Below are positions 9,458 through 17,306 of a stretch of DNA of 64,000 nucleotides, piece by piece (position 1 is the stretch's first letter; each line of letters begins with the position of its first letter). A program made the translations under genes and the position numbers. This DNA comes from Clostridia bacterium. Lineage in GTDB: Bacteria > Bacillota > Clostridia > Oscillospirales > Acutalibacteraceae. Below the pieces are notes generated by a model that did not search any database, was not told the DNA's origin, and was given only the letters and a program-made list of their open reading frames with translations. Where the stretch lies: the NCBI GenBank assembly GCA_017416765.1, contig JAFQBE010000008.1, forward strand, positions 1 through 64,000, written 5' to 3'.

Positions 9458-10426
9458 ATGTTTGAACGCATATTTTCCTTTTTATTTATGCTGATACTGA
9501 ATATAACATCCGTTCTGGGCTTACCCTTTGATGCGTATGAATCAAAGCAGTTGTTTAACGATACCTGTTTTGATAACGGATTTTATATTGTTTCACAGAA
9601 GGCTGTAAACAATTCTGTTGTAAAAATCGGAGAATTCAAATTTAACGACAATTCTGCCAATCCGTATTGGCATATTGCCCAATGGAATTCAGGTCCTTGT
9701 TTGTGGGCTGATAAAGCTGAAAGTGATGAATACACCATTACAGACGGTCTGACAAAATGGGTTACATATAATCGTGATGAAAAATCGGTATCAATGCGCC
9801 TTAATGCCGTAAATGTTTATAAGGGTTTGCCTGCAGGTGATGAGGCCTGGCCGCATTTGTTGCTTGAACAGTCCCCTATCTGCGATTACAATTCTCTTTC
9901 AGAATATGACAAATCATTTTATAACTGCTCTGCTGACAGAATGGTTGTTGAGCTTAGTATAAGAATCAATGATTTTGTTGATACAACCAACACTGACGGA
10001 ATAAATGCCGTACAGTACCTTGCATATTTTTATATGAGTGACGTTCAGGGCAAAAACTTTATGTGGTTTGGCTTGAATCTTTTTGATAACCGTGGTTATC
10101 AGGATGAATATTGGTCGCTCGATAAGGCGAGCAACTGTATGATTTATTCTGTATCTACTAAAGACACCTTTGGCGGCAAGTACAATTCATTGTACAGAAA
10201 CGGCAAGCCGTATTTGAGCGATGAATGGGTAAAGGTAAAAATTGATTTGAAGCCGTTTATTGCCAAGGCAATTAAAAACGCAAACGAATCAAATACCTTT
10301 GGTGAAGCAGTATCCGCAGATGATTTTTACATAAGCGGAACTAATATAGGCTTTGAAATTCACGGTAATTACGATTGTACAGCAGAAATAAAGGATTTTT
10401 CACTTACATCATATAATAAGAAATAA
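9458..10426 (+). CDS. membrane-anchored or secreted protein of unknown function
   Basis: 322 residues. The N-terminus has a hydrophobic helix (about 6-22) with few preceding charges, a style shared by several glycan enzymes in this window. The rest is mature-protein-like: rich in Tyr, Asn, Asp and Trp, with probable beta-strand segments, no membrane helix, and a closing segment (IGFEIHG...AEIKDFSL) of the kind that ends jelly-roll carbohydrate-binding or lectin-like folds. I do not recognise a catalytic motif. It begins 10 bp after dapB and is followed by a strong terminator, so it is probably co-transcribed with asd-dapA-dapB, an odd partner. Sugar binding is a guess. Confidence 0.6.
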   Translation: MFERIFSFLFMLILNITSVLGLPFDAYESKQLFNDTCFDNGFYIVSQKAVNNSVVKIGEFKFNDNSANPYWHIAQWNSGPCLWADKAESDEYTITDGLTKWVTYNRDEKSVSMRLNAVNVYKGLPAGDEAWPHLLLEQSPICDYNSLSEYDKSFYNCSADRMVVELSIRINDFVDTTNTDGINAVQYLAYFYMSDVQGKNFMWFGLNLFDNRGYQDEYWSLDKASNCMIYSVSTKDTFGGKYNSLYRNGKPYLSDEWVKVKIDLKPFIAKAIKNANESNTFGEAVSADDFYISGTNIGFEIHGNYDCTAEIKDFSLTSYNKK

Positions 10427-10430
10427 ATTA

Positions 10431-10468
10431 ATACCTGACAGAAAATCAAAAATCTGTCAGGTATTTTT
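10431..10468. terminator. bidirectional terminator
   Basis: ATACCTGACAGA (10431-10442) and TCTGTCAGGTAT (10453-10464) form a perfect 12-bp stem with a 10-base A-rich loop and TTTT after it on the plus strand. It lies between two convergent genes and can serve both. Confidence 0.9.
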
Positions 10469-11545
10469 CTATTTGAAAAGCTTTTTTATCAGTTCATCGG
10501 TGTAAATATTCAACTTATCAAAATCCATTGCATCAATATAGTAGCTTTCCATTTTATCGTGCGTTTGTTTTGCATTTTCAAGCAGCTTTATTGCTTCGTT
10601 CAATAACTCTGCGGCAGTTTTTTTGTTGAAATTAAGCCGTTGCTTGTGATTAGAAAGTACATCGCCCGATATAAAACGCTTTGCATTTATGTTTTTATAG
10701 GATATATTCTTAAAATTCTGTATGGAATCAGAAGTGAAAAAGCCGATTTTTTCATCGGGGAATATGATGTGTAGCGGTAATTCTTCAGGTGACAAAGGAT
10801 TCAGGCAGGTAATAACATCAATTCCGTTTGATATAGCCGCTCTGCGAAGTGCGTTTATAACTTCACCTGCAACGCATTGGTTTTCATCAGAAACGCTGTA
10901 AATCCGCTCGCAAAGAAGGCTTGCCGTATCGAATAAAGTAATATACCCTTTTGGTGTGATTCCGCTAAGAAACCTTCTTTTTTCGCTTCCCTTTCTGTCT
11001 GAACATTTGCAGTTGCGCAACACAAAGCGTGTGGCATAGTTTTCGGCTTTTTCCCGCATAATGTATGGAGATATAATTTTTTTGCTGTCACTAAGCGCAG
11101 TGCTTACGGCTGATACATAATTGGCACTTCGCTTGTGGAGTGCCTTATTGCAATCAGTAACGGTTATTATATGTTCTTTGTTTTTATATAATGGCTTACT
11201 GTCCCAGAATTCTCCGAGATTTATTATTTCTTCTACTGCACCGGGGTATTTCGGGTCAAGTGTGTGCGGCGCAGTACCGTCAGCAAAACACAAATTTTTT
11301 TCAGGAATTATTACCGCATCAAGCGAATCGGGGTCACTTGAACAGATTATCCGCTCAACAGTATATCCTTTTTCTTCTGCTTTTGCGGCTACCTTTTTCA
11401 TTAAGCCGGATTTTCCCGTACCCGGTCCGCCTTTTATAATATAGGCTTTCCAACCGCTGTCATATGGGTAAAGTTCATTAAAAAGCGAAAAAAATCCCTT
11501 TGATGAATTGGCGGCTAAAAAGAAAACAGCACCCTTTGTCTGCAT
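10469..11545 (-). CDS. P-loop ATPase of the PRK06851 type
   Basis: 358 residues. A Walker A motif GGPGTGKS (39-46) follows an N-terminal segment with the sequence FFLAANSSKGF. ICSSDPDSLDAVIIPEKN in the middle of the first third and the terminal NEAIKLLENAKQTHDKMESYY coiled segment are typical of a clostridial protein family listed as PRK06851, function unknown. Length fits (about 360-370). It is a soluble protein with no signal peptide. It lies alone between trxB (86 bp upstream) and the convergent terminator, and may be transcribed from the trxB side. Ligand and role cannot be read from sequence. Confidence 0.7.
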   Translation of the reverse strand: MQTKGAVFFLAANSSKGFFSLFNELYPYDSGWKAYIIKGGPGTGKSGLMKKVAAKAEEKGYTVERIICSSDPDSLDAVIIPEKNLCFADGTAPHTLDPKYPGAVEEIINLGEFWDSKPLYKNKEHIITVTDCNKALHKRSANYVSAVSTALSDSKKIISPYIMREKAENYATRFVLRNCKCSDRKGSEKRRFLSGITPKGYITLFDTASLLCERIYSVSDENQCVAGEVINALRRAAISNGIDVITCLNPLSPEELPLHIIFPDEKIGFFTSDSIQNFKNISYKNINAKRFISGDVLSNHKQRLNFNKKTAAELLNEAIKLLENAKQTHDKMESYYIDAMDFDKLNIYTDELIKKLFK

Positions 11546-11631
11546 TTTATATCATCTCCGCAGTTGTTTTTCCCATTTTATGCGAAAAAATGCGTGAGTG
11601 TGATAATGCTTAAACAAAAGATGCTGAAAAA

Positions 11632-12528
11632 TTAAAGATTACATGCAGCAAGAGCTGCAACTGAACCGTCTGACGCAGCGGTAGTAAGCTGGCGTATTGC
11701 TTTTGTACGGCAATCGCCTGCAGCAAATACACCGTCCATATTTGTTTTACAGTCTTCCCCTGCTATGATATAGCCCGATTCGTCAAGGCTTATTGTATCG
11801 GCAAAGGTGCTGTTTTCGGGAATCTGACCGACAAGCACAAACAAACCTGCGGCTTCAATTTTTTTTGTTTCTCCTGCTTTATTTTCCACAATTATTGCGG
11901 AAAGCTTACCCTCACCTTCAAGATCTTTTATAACAGAGTCAAGTACAAGCTCAATGTTGGAAATACTCTTTACTTCTTCGCTGAGCTTGTTTTCACAGCG
12001 GAATGTATCTCTGCGGTGAATAAGATAGACCTTTTCACAGATGTTTGATAACATGATTGCACTTTGTACAGCGGAGTTACCGCCGCCGACTACAGCAACG
12101 GTTTGACCTTTGTAAAAAGCACCGTCACATACTGCGCAGTAGGACACTCCCCTGCCCATGTATCTTTCTTCTGCATCTATACCTAAATGCCTATGCTTAA
12201 CACCTGTTGCAATAATTACAGCTTTACAGCTGTATTCACCGTATTCGGTTTTTACAGTTTTGTATTCTCCGTTGTCAGTAATCTTTTCAGCTTTATCAAG
12301 CTCAAGCGTTACACCGAGTGCGTCAGCCTGCTCATAAAGCTTATCGGAAAACTCCATGCCGCTTATTTCAAGAAAACCGGGGTAATTTTCAACTTTAGGT
12401 GAAGTAGCAATCTGTCCGCCTATGCCTTCATTTTCGAGTATAAGCACCTTTTTTCCTGCTCTTGCGGCATAAATGGAAGCGGTAAGCCCTGCTGTGCCTG
12501 CACCTATAATAACTATATCGTAATCCAT
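11632..12528 (-). CDS. trxB: thioredoxin reductase
   Basis: 298 residues. FAD-binding GAGTAGL (9-15), redox-active CAVC (C131 and C134) in the NADPH domain, the NADPH loop GGGNSA (148-153) and the C-terminal GDCRTKAIRQLTTAA complete the family pattern. It uses NADPH to reduce thioredoxin-like proteins. It lies directly downstream of nrdD, whose own C-terminus is a CPNC redoxin domain; TrxB is therefore the likely source of electrons for that domain. AGGAG lies 8 bases before the ATG. A hairpin in the 68-bp gap to nrdD may reduce or tune read-through. Confidence 0.95.
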   Translation of the reverse strand: MDYDIVIIGAGTAGLTASIYAARAGKKVLILENEGIGGQIATSPKVENYPGFLEISGMEFSDKLYEQADALGVTLELDKAEKITDNGEYKTVKTEYGEYSCKAVIIATGVKHRHLGIDAEERYMGRGVSYCAVCDGAFYKGQTVAVVGGGNSAVQSAIMLSNICEKVYLIHRRDTFRCENKLSEEVKSISNIELVLDSVIKDLEGEGKLSAIIVENKAGETKKIEAAGLFVLVGQIPENSTFADTISLDESGYIIAGEDCKTNMDGVFAAGDCRTKAIRQLTTAASDGSVAALAACNL

Positions 12529-12549
12529 AATTTTTACTCCTAAATAATA

Positions 12550-12583
12550 CGGGCAAAATGTACTTTTAAATACATTCTGCCCG
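12550..12583 (-). promoter_or_regulatory. 13-bp hairpin between nrdD and trxB
   Basis: CGGGCAAAATGTA (12550-12562) and TACATTCTGCCCG (12571-12583) pair with one mismatch around an 8-base loop. Only TATTATTTA follows on the minus strand, so it is a weak terminator, processing site or attenuator between the two genes. Confidence 0.55.
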
Positions 12584-12596
12584 AAGTTATTATTGA

Positions 12597-14969
12597 TTAT
12601 TTCTTGCCTTCGGCAAAACGCTTGATGTTTGATGCGTTGATAAACTTCTGAGCATCATCGCCGTCAATAACAATAAGTGTGGGTGCCTGAGTGATATTGA
12701 ACTGCTTTGTAAGCTCAACTTCTTCCTCTGCATCAATTACTGTGTAAGGTACGCCTGCATCTTCAAGTGTTTTCTTTGCAAGCTTGCAGTTGGGGCAGGT
12801 TTTTGTAGTGAAAAGAAGTACCTGCTGTGCTGTAGCGGCAGTAATTTCTACTTCGTTATCTGCCTGTTCAACTTCTGCAACTACCTTTTTCTTAATTTTT
12901 GAAGTTGCAATATCGTAGAGCTTTCTGTCCTTGAATTCCTGAGTCTTACCGTCGTTCCAGTTCTGTACGGGGCGGTAGTAACCTGTTATGCGGCTGTAAA
13001 CTTCTGTCTTTTCACCGCATTCGGGACACTCGTAAACCTCGCCTGCAATGTAACCGTGGTTTTTACATACGGTATATGTGGGTGACATTGTGTAATAGGG
13101 CAGCTTGTGGTTTTCTGCAATCTTGCGAACAAGTGAAGCTGCAGCCTTCCAATCGGGAAGCTTTTCACCAAGGAACGCATGGAAAACAGTACCCGAAGTG
13201 TAGAGTGTCTGAAGCTCATCCTGAATTTCAAGTGCATCAAAGATATCTGATGTGTAGCCAACGGGAAGGTGTGAGCTGTTGGTGTAGTAAGGTGTTGCGC
13301 CTTCGTTAGCTGTTTTGATATCGGGATAGCGTGAAACATCATGCTTTGCAAGACGGTATGATGTGGATTCTGCAGGTGTAGCTTCCAGGTTGTAAAGATC
13401 ACCGTACATTTCCTGATAGTCAGAAAGGCGTTCACGCATGTGGTTGAGAACATCCTGTGTGAATTTCTGTGCCTGTTCGTTAGTGAGGTCCTTGCCAATC
13501 CATTTTGCGTTAAGGCAGGCTTCATTCATACCGACAAGACCGATTGTGGAGAAATGGTTGTTGAAGGTACCGAGATAACGCTTTGTATAGGGGTAAAGAC
13601 CTTCTTCAAGAAGCTTTGTGATGATGGTTCTCTTGATTTTGAGTGAACGTGCGGAGATATCCATCATCTTGTCAAGTCTGCGGTAGAAATCGCTTTCATC
13701 CTCTGCAAGGTAAGCAATTCTGGGCATATTGATAGTAACAACGCCGATTGAACCTGTGCTTTCGCCGCTGCCAAAGAAACCGCCGGATTTCTTGCGAAGT
13801 TCCCGAAGGTCAAGTCGCAGACGGCAGCACATGCTGCGGACATCGCTGGGTTCCATATCGCTGTTGATATAGTTTGAGAAGTAAGGTGTGCCGTATTTAG
13901 CGGTCATTTCAAAGAGAAGCTTGTTGTTCTCTGTTTCGGACCAATCAAAATCTCTTGTAATTGAGTAAGTGGGAATGGGATACTGGAAGCCTCTGCCGTT
14001 TGCATCGCCTTCAATCATAATTTCAATGAAGGCACGGTTGACCATATCCATTTCCTTCTTACAGTCGCCGTAAGTGAAATCCATTTCCTTACCGCCGACA
14101 ATTGCAGGAAGGTTTTTAAGGTCGTTGGGAACAGTCCAGTCAAGTGTGATGTTCGAGAAAGGTGCCTGTGTACCCCAACGGCTGGGTGTATTTACGCCGA
14201 AAATAAAGGATTCAATGCACTTTTTAACCTCGCGATATGAAAGATTATCTACCTTTACAAAAGGAGCAAGGTATGTGTCAAATGAAGAGAAAGCCTGAGC
14301 ACCTGCCCATTCATTCTGCATAATGCCAAGGAAGTTTACCATCTGGTTGCAGAGTGTTGCAAGGTGGCTTGCGGGTGAAGATGTAATCTTACCGGGAATT
14401 CCGCCGAGACCTTCCTGAATAAGCTGCTTGAGTGACCAACCTGCACAGTAGCCTGTAAGCATGGAAAGGTCATGAAGATGAATATCAGCATTTCTGTGTG
14501 CGTTTGCGATTTCATCATCATAAATCTCGCTGAGCCAGTAGTTAGCTGTAATAGCACCGGAGTTGCTGAGGATAAGACCGCCGACGGAGTATGTGACGGT
14601 TGAATTTTCCTTAACACGCCAGTCTGTAACGTTAACATAACTGTTAACAAGCTCCTTGTAGTCAAGGATAGTTGACTTCATGTTACGGATTTTTTCGCGC
14701 TGTCTTCTGTAAAGAATGTAGGATTTAGCTACATCGCCGTAGCCTGCCTGGATGAGGATGGATTCAACGCTGTCCTGAATATCCTCAACGCTTACTTTGC
14801 CGTCCTTGATTTTGCCTTCAAAGTCGGCTGTTACGCGGAGAGCCAATAAATCGATAATGTTGGGGTTGTACTGCTTGTCGTTTGCTTCAAAGGCCTTGGT
14901 AATCGCTGAACTGATTTTTGCAATGTCAAAATCAGCAATCTGGCCGTCACGCTTGATAACCTGATACAT
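12597..14969 (-). CDS. nrdD: anaerobic ribonucleoside-triphosphate reductase with fused C-terminal redoxin domain
   Basis: 790 residues; usual NrdD is about 600-720. Residues 1-95 form an ATP-cone allosteric domain (starts MYQVIKRDGQ). The glycyl-radical barrel follows, with a glycyl-radical loop near G663 (ITGYYRPVQNW). The zinc site appears to be C635/H638 (CxxH) plus C648/C651 (CPEC) rather than four cysteines. From about 714 a separate thioredoxin/glutaredoxin-fold domain follows, with active site CPNC (725-728) and cis-proline in TQAPTL. This suggests that the enzyme takes electrons from a tethered redoxin instead of formate, as known for some NrdD subclasses using NrdH-like redoxins, and trxB is next door. 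It has its own promoter with NrdR boxes upstream. Confidence 0.93.
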   Translation of the reverse strand: MYQVIKRDGQIADFDIAKISSAITKAFEANDKQYNPNIIDLLALRVTADFEGKIKDGKVSVEDIQDSVESILIQAGYGDVAKSYILYRRQREKIRNMKSTILDYKELVNSYVNVTDWRVKENSTVTYSVGGLILSNSGAITANYWLSEIYDDEIANAHRNADIHLHDLSMLTGYCAGWSLKQLIQEGLGGIPGKITSSPASHLATLCNQMVNFLGIMQNEWAGAQAFSSFDTYLAPFVKVDNLSYREVKKCIESFIFGVNTPSRWGTQAPFSNITLDWTVPNDLKNLPAIVGGKEMDFTYGDCKKEMDMVNRAFIEIMIEGDANGRGFQYPIPTYSITRDFDWSETENNKLLFEMTAKYGTPYFSNYINSDMEPSDVRSMCCRLRLDLRELRKKSGGFFGSGESTGSIGVVTINMPRIAYLAEDESDFYRRLDKMMDISARSLKIKRTIITKLLEEGLYPYTKRYLGTFNNHFSTIGLVGMNEACLNAKWIGKDLTNEQAQKFTQDVLNHMRERLSDYQEMYGDLYNLEATPAESTSYRLAKHDVSRYPDIKTANEGATPYYTNSSHLPVGYTSDIFDALEIQDELQTLYTSGTVFHAFLGEKLPDWKAAASLVRKIAENHKLPYYTMSPTYTVCKNHGYIAGEVYECPECGEKTEVYSRITGYYRPVQNWNDGKTQEFKDRKLYDIATSKIKKKVVAEVEQADNEVEITAATAQQVLLFTTKTCPNCKLAKKTLEDAGVPYTVIDAEEEVELTKQFNITQAPTLIVIDGDDAQKFINASNIKRFAEGKK

Positions 14970-15016
14970 AAGTCCTTAATATCTCCGTTTCTATATGATA
15001 TATTTAGTTTGCAACA

Positions 15017-15162
15017 GCTCAACATATTGTGTCTTTACCTGCTGCAGGAAGTGAGTACAGTATAAATTCTATCACTATATTGTGGTATTGTCAATATCAA
15101 AACATACAATATCTTGATATTTTTTTAAAAAAATTTTGAAGCTTAAACACAAGATATTGTGT
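15017..15162 (-). promoter_or_regulatory. nrdD promoter with NrdR boxes
   Basis: On the minus strand a promoter TTGACA (15094-15089), 17-bp spacer, TAGAAT (15071-15066) drives nrdD. A perfect palindrome ACACAATATCTTGTGT lies at 15162-15147 and fits the NrdR-box consensus; a second, 12-of-16 copy lies at 15104-15119, centre-to-centre 43 bp (about four helical turns). A weaker copy lies downstream of the -10 at 15017-15032. NrdR is the ATP-cone repressor of ribonucleotide reductase genes; its gene is not in this window. Confidence 0.75.
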
Positions 15163-15854
15163 TATACGCCGCGGATTGAAACACAAGGGATATTTTTTTC
15201 AAGAATTGACTTGAATTTTTCGAGCTCGCTTTTACTGTGAGCTGAAAATGTACCGCCAAGTATATCTCCCGAATCCGTGAAGGACTGTAAAAATAATTTC
15301 TTTGCACCTTTGAGCCATTCAGAAATTTTTTCAAAATCAGCCTGCGAGTGTAATTCCTTTACAACGGTTGTTCTGAACTCGTAATCAACCTTACCGCTCA
15401 TCAGAAATTCTGCACTTTCATAAATATTCGTCATGTCAACATCGGATATTCCTGTGGTTAGCGGATAATTATCAGGCGAATTCTTGATATCCATTGCAAC
15501 ATAGTCAACAAGCCCCGAATTAACGACTTCCTTTAATTCATCCGGAAAACTACCATTGGTATCGAGCTTTATTGAATAGCCGAATTCGCGTATCTTTTTA
15601 ATAAAATTAATTATATCCAGCTGAAGTAAGGGTTCTCCGCCGGTAATACATACACCGTCAAGTATGCCCTTTCTTTTATTTAAAAAAGTAAAAAACTCTT
15701 CTTCAGGTACGGGTTCAACGGTGTTAAGAGCTGTAACAAGTGATGCATTGTGACAGAAAGGACAGCGCCAATTGCATCCGCCAGTAAATACGGTACATGC
15801 GGTTTTACCCGGGAAATCAAGAAGAGAAAGCTTTTGTAAACCGTAAATAACCAA
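15162..15854 (-). CDS. nrdG: anaerobic ribonucleotide reductase activating protein (radical SAM)
   Basis: 230 residues from a TTG start at 15852-15854, chosen because AAGGTGGTG lies 6 bases upstream; a GTG at 15866 would add four residues but overlaps that ribosome site. The opening YGLQKLSLLDFPGK leads to the radical-SAM motif CNWRCPFC (C-x3-C-x2-C, near residues 27-34), then CITGGEPLLQ and MDIKNSPDNY. It makes the 5'-deoxyadenosyl radical that installs the glycyl radical on NrdD, encoded 192 bp downstream. It has its own NrdR-box promoter, and the stop codon touches the perfect NrdR box of nrdD. Confidence 0.95.
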   Translation of the reverse strand: MVIYGLQKLSLLDFPGKTACTVFTGGCNWRCPFCHNASLVTALNTVEPVPEEEFFTFLNKRKGILDGVCITGGEPLLQLDIINFIKKIREFGYSIKLDTNGSFPDELKEVVNSGLVDYVAMDIKNSPDNYPLTTGISDVDMTNIYESAEFLMSGKVDYEFRTTVVKELHSQADFEKISEWLKGAKKLFLQSFTDSGDILGGTFSAHSKSELEKFKSILEKNIPCVSIRGV

Positions 15855-15883
15855 ATTAAGCACCACCTTAACAATTACGTTAT

Positions 15884-15945
15884 ATACAATATCTTGTGCT
15901 AAAACACACGCTTATACATTATAGCGTAGATTTTACTATAGTCAA
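15884..15945 (-). promoter_or_regulatory. nrdG promoter with NrdR boxes
   Basis: Minus strand: -35 TTGACT (15945-15940), 16-bp spacer, -10 TATAAT (15923-15918). A 14-of-16 NrdR box lies at 15884-15899 just downstream of the start site, and a degenerate 10-of-16 copy overlaps the -10 at 15916-15931. The two centres are 32 bp apart, three helical turns, the usual NrdR spacing, so repression by blocking polymerase is expected. Confidence 0.75.
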
Positions 15946-15981
15946 TAGAAAAAAATATTTTTGTAGGAATACACAAAACAG

Positions 15982-16045
15982 CCGATTAAAATTCTAACTT
16001 AAAAATCAAAAATTAGTTGAAACTTTAATCGGTTTATTATATTAT
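15982..16045 (+). promoter_or_regulatory. promoter and inverted repeat before the TIM-barrel isomerase gene
   Basis: TTGAAA (16017-16022), 17-bp spacer, TATTAT (16040-16045). CCGATTAAA (15982-15990) and TTTAATCGG (16024-16032) are inverted copies 33 bp apart; the second copy lies in the promoter spacer, so the pair may be an operator bridging the promoter. Confidence 0.45.
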
Positions 16046-16080
16046 AATATTAATAACATCATTTAAGTTTTGGAGGCACT

Positions 16081-16869
16081 ATGTCTGAATTTCTTTTCGG
16101 TGTATGCATTTCTTTTAAAGACAGAACTCGTCTGCTTGAAGCAAAAGCTGCAGGTGCACAGTATTATGAAATTAATTTTACAGGCTTGTCAGAAGCTACG
16201 GAAAGTGAAGCTGATGAATTTTTATCCTTTACTAAATCCGAAGGTATTCCCTGCTTTGCCGCAAACGGTATGTTTCCCGGTGAAATGAAGCTTATCGGTG
16301 AACAGATAGATTATGTACTTATTGATGAATATTTAGATAAGACAGCAGAGCGGTTTTCAAAACTCGGCGGTAAAACTGTAGTACTCGGCAGCGGTAAAGC
16401 CAGAAGAATACCCGACGGATTCAGTTACGTTAAGGCTACAGAGCAGTTTGTTACGCTTTGTGCTGACCATGTTGCACCGTATATGAAGAAATACGGTATC
16501 ACCTGCGCAATCGAACCGCTTCGCAGTGGAGAATGCAACCTTATTACTACAGCTGCTCGCGGATACGAAATCTGCAAACTTGCAAATGTTGATGAAGTAA
16601 AGCTATTGGTTGACCTGTATCATTTTGACTGTGAAAAAGAAGACAGACAAAGTATTTTAAACTATAAAAACTGTTTACAGCATATTCACATTGCAAGTGC
16701 AACTAACGACAGAAAATATCCGAAAGCAAATGATGGAACAGATTATAAACAGTTTATTGATTTACTCCGTCAGATTGATTATAAATCAAAGCTAATTTCA
16801 CTTGAAGGAAGATGTGATGATTTTTCCTCCGAAGCTAAAGAAGCATTTGATTTGCTTAAATCTATGTAA
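16081..16869 (+). CDS. sugar phosphate isomerase/epimerase-like TIM barrel protein
   Basis: 262 residues, xylose-isomerase-like (AP endonuclease family 2) TIM barrel, cytosolic. Probable metal-site residues are in CAIEPLRSGECN (Glu), LLVDLYHFD (Asp and His), HIHIAS (His) and LISLEGR (Glu), the pattern of divalent-metal isomerases and epimerases of this superfamily. GGAGG stands 6 bases before the ATG. It is followed after 24 bp by a DtxR-family regulator, so the two are likely co-transcribed. The substrate cannot be named; the family includes sugar and inositol epimerases as well as enzymes acting on oxidised sugars. Confidence 0.8.
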   Translation: MSEFLFGVCISFKDRTRLLEAKAAGAQYYEINFTGLSEATESEADEFLSFTKSEGIPCFAANGMFPGEMKLIGEQIDYVLIDEYLDKTAERFSKLGGKTVVLGSGKARRIPDGFSYVKATEQFVTLCADHVAPYMKKYGITCAIEPLRSGECNLITTAARGYEICKLANVDEVKLLVDLYHFDCEKEDRQSILNYKNCLQHIHIASATNDRKYPKANDGTDYKQFIDLLRQIDYKSKLISLEGRCDDFSSEAKEAFDLLKSM

Positions 16870-16893
16870 AATATAATTTAAGGTGAATTTAGT

Positions 16894-17265
16894 ATGCAAT
16901 TACTTGAATCCGGTGAAATGTATCTTGAAACTATTTTTGTTCTTTCGCAAAAGCAGGATGTTGTGCGTTCAATAGATATCGCAAATTATACCGGCTATTC
17001 CAAGCCGAGCGTCAGCCGCGCAGTAAACCTGTTAAAGGATAACGGATATATAAGTATAAATGATGACGGATATATCACCCTTGAAAACAGCGGTCTTGAG
17101 GTTGCAAAAACTATTTATGAACGCCATACCCTTCTTACTAAAATGCTTTGCGGCATAGGGGTCAGCAAAGAAACAGCATCAGCTGATGCGTGCAAAATGG
17201 AGCATGTAATAAGCGACGAAACATTTGAAAGAATAAAAGAGCATTTAAATAAGTTTATAAAATGA
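16894..17265 (+). CDS. DtxR-family metal-dependent regulator, probably iron-responsive
   Basis: 123 residues: a winged helix-turn-helix (about 1-65) and a short dimerisation domain, with no C-terminal SH3 domain. It is therefore built like MntR, but the metal-ligand positions read M9, C100, E103 and H104, with H78 also conserved. That is the Met-Cys-Glu-His set of the DtxR/IdeR primary site, whereas MntR has Asp and Glu where this protein has M9 and C100. Family knowledge thus predicts Fe(II) sensing. Target genes are not evident nearby. It follows the TIM-barrel gene and precedes a terminator shared with trkH. Confidence 0.85.
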   Translation: MQLLESGEMYLETIFVLSQKQDVVRSIDIANYTGYSKPSVSRAVNLLKDNGYISINDDGYITLENSGLEVAKTIYERHTLLTKMLCGIGVSKETASADACKMEHVISDETFERIKEHLNKFIK

Positions 17266-17269
17266 AGAA

Positions 17270-17300
17270 AGACCTGAATCAAGTTAAACGATTCAGGTCT
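17270..17300. terminator. bidirectional terminator
   Basis: AGACCTGAATC (17270-17280) and GATTCAGGTCT (17290-17300) form an 11-bp stem with a 9-base loop. On the minus strand TTTCTTCATTTT follows, on the plus strand TAATATTTAT, so it ends both the DtxR-family gene and trkH. Confidence 0.85.
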
Positions 17301-17306
17301 TAATAT

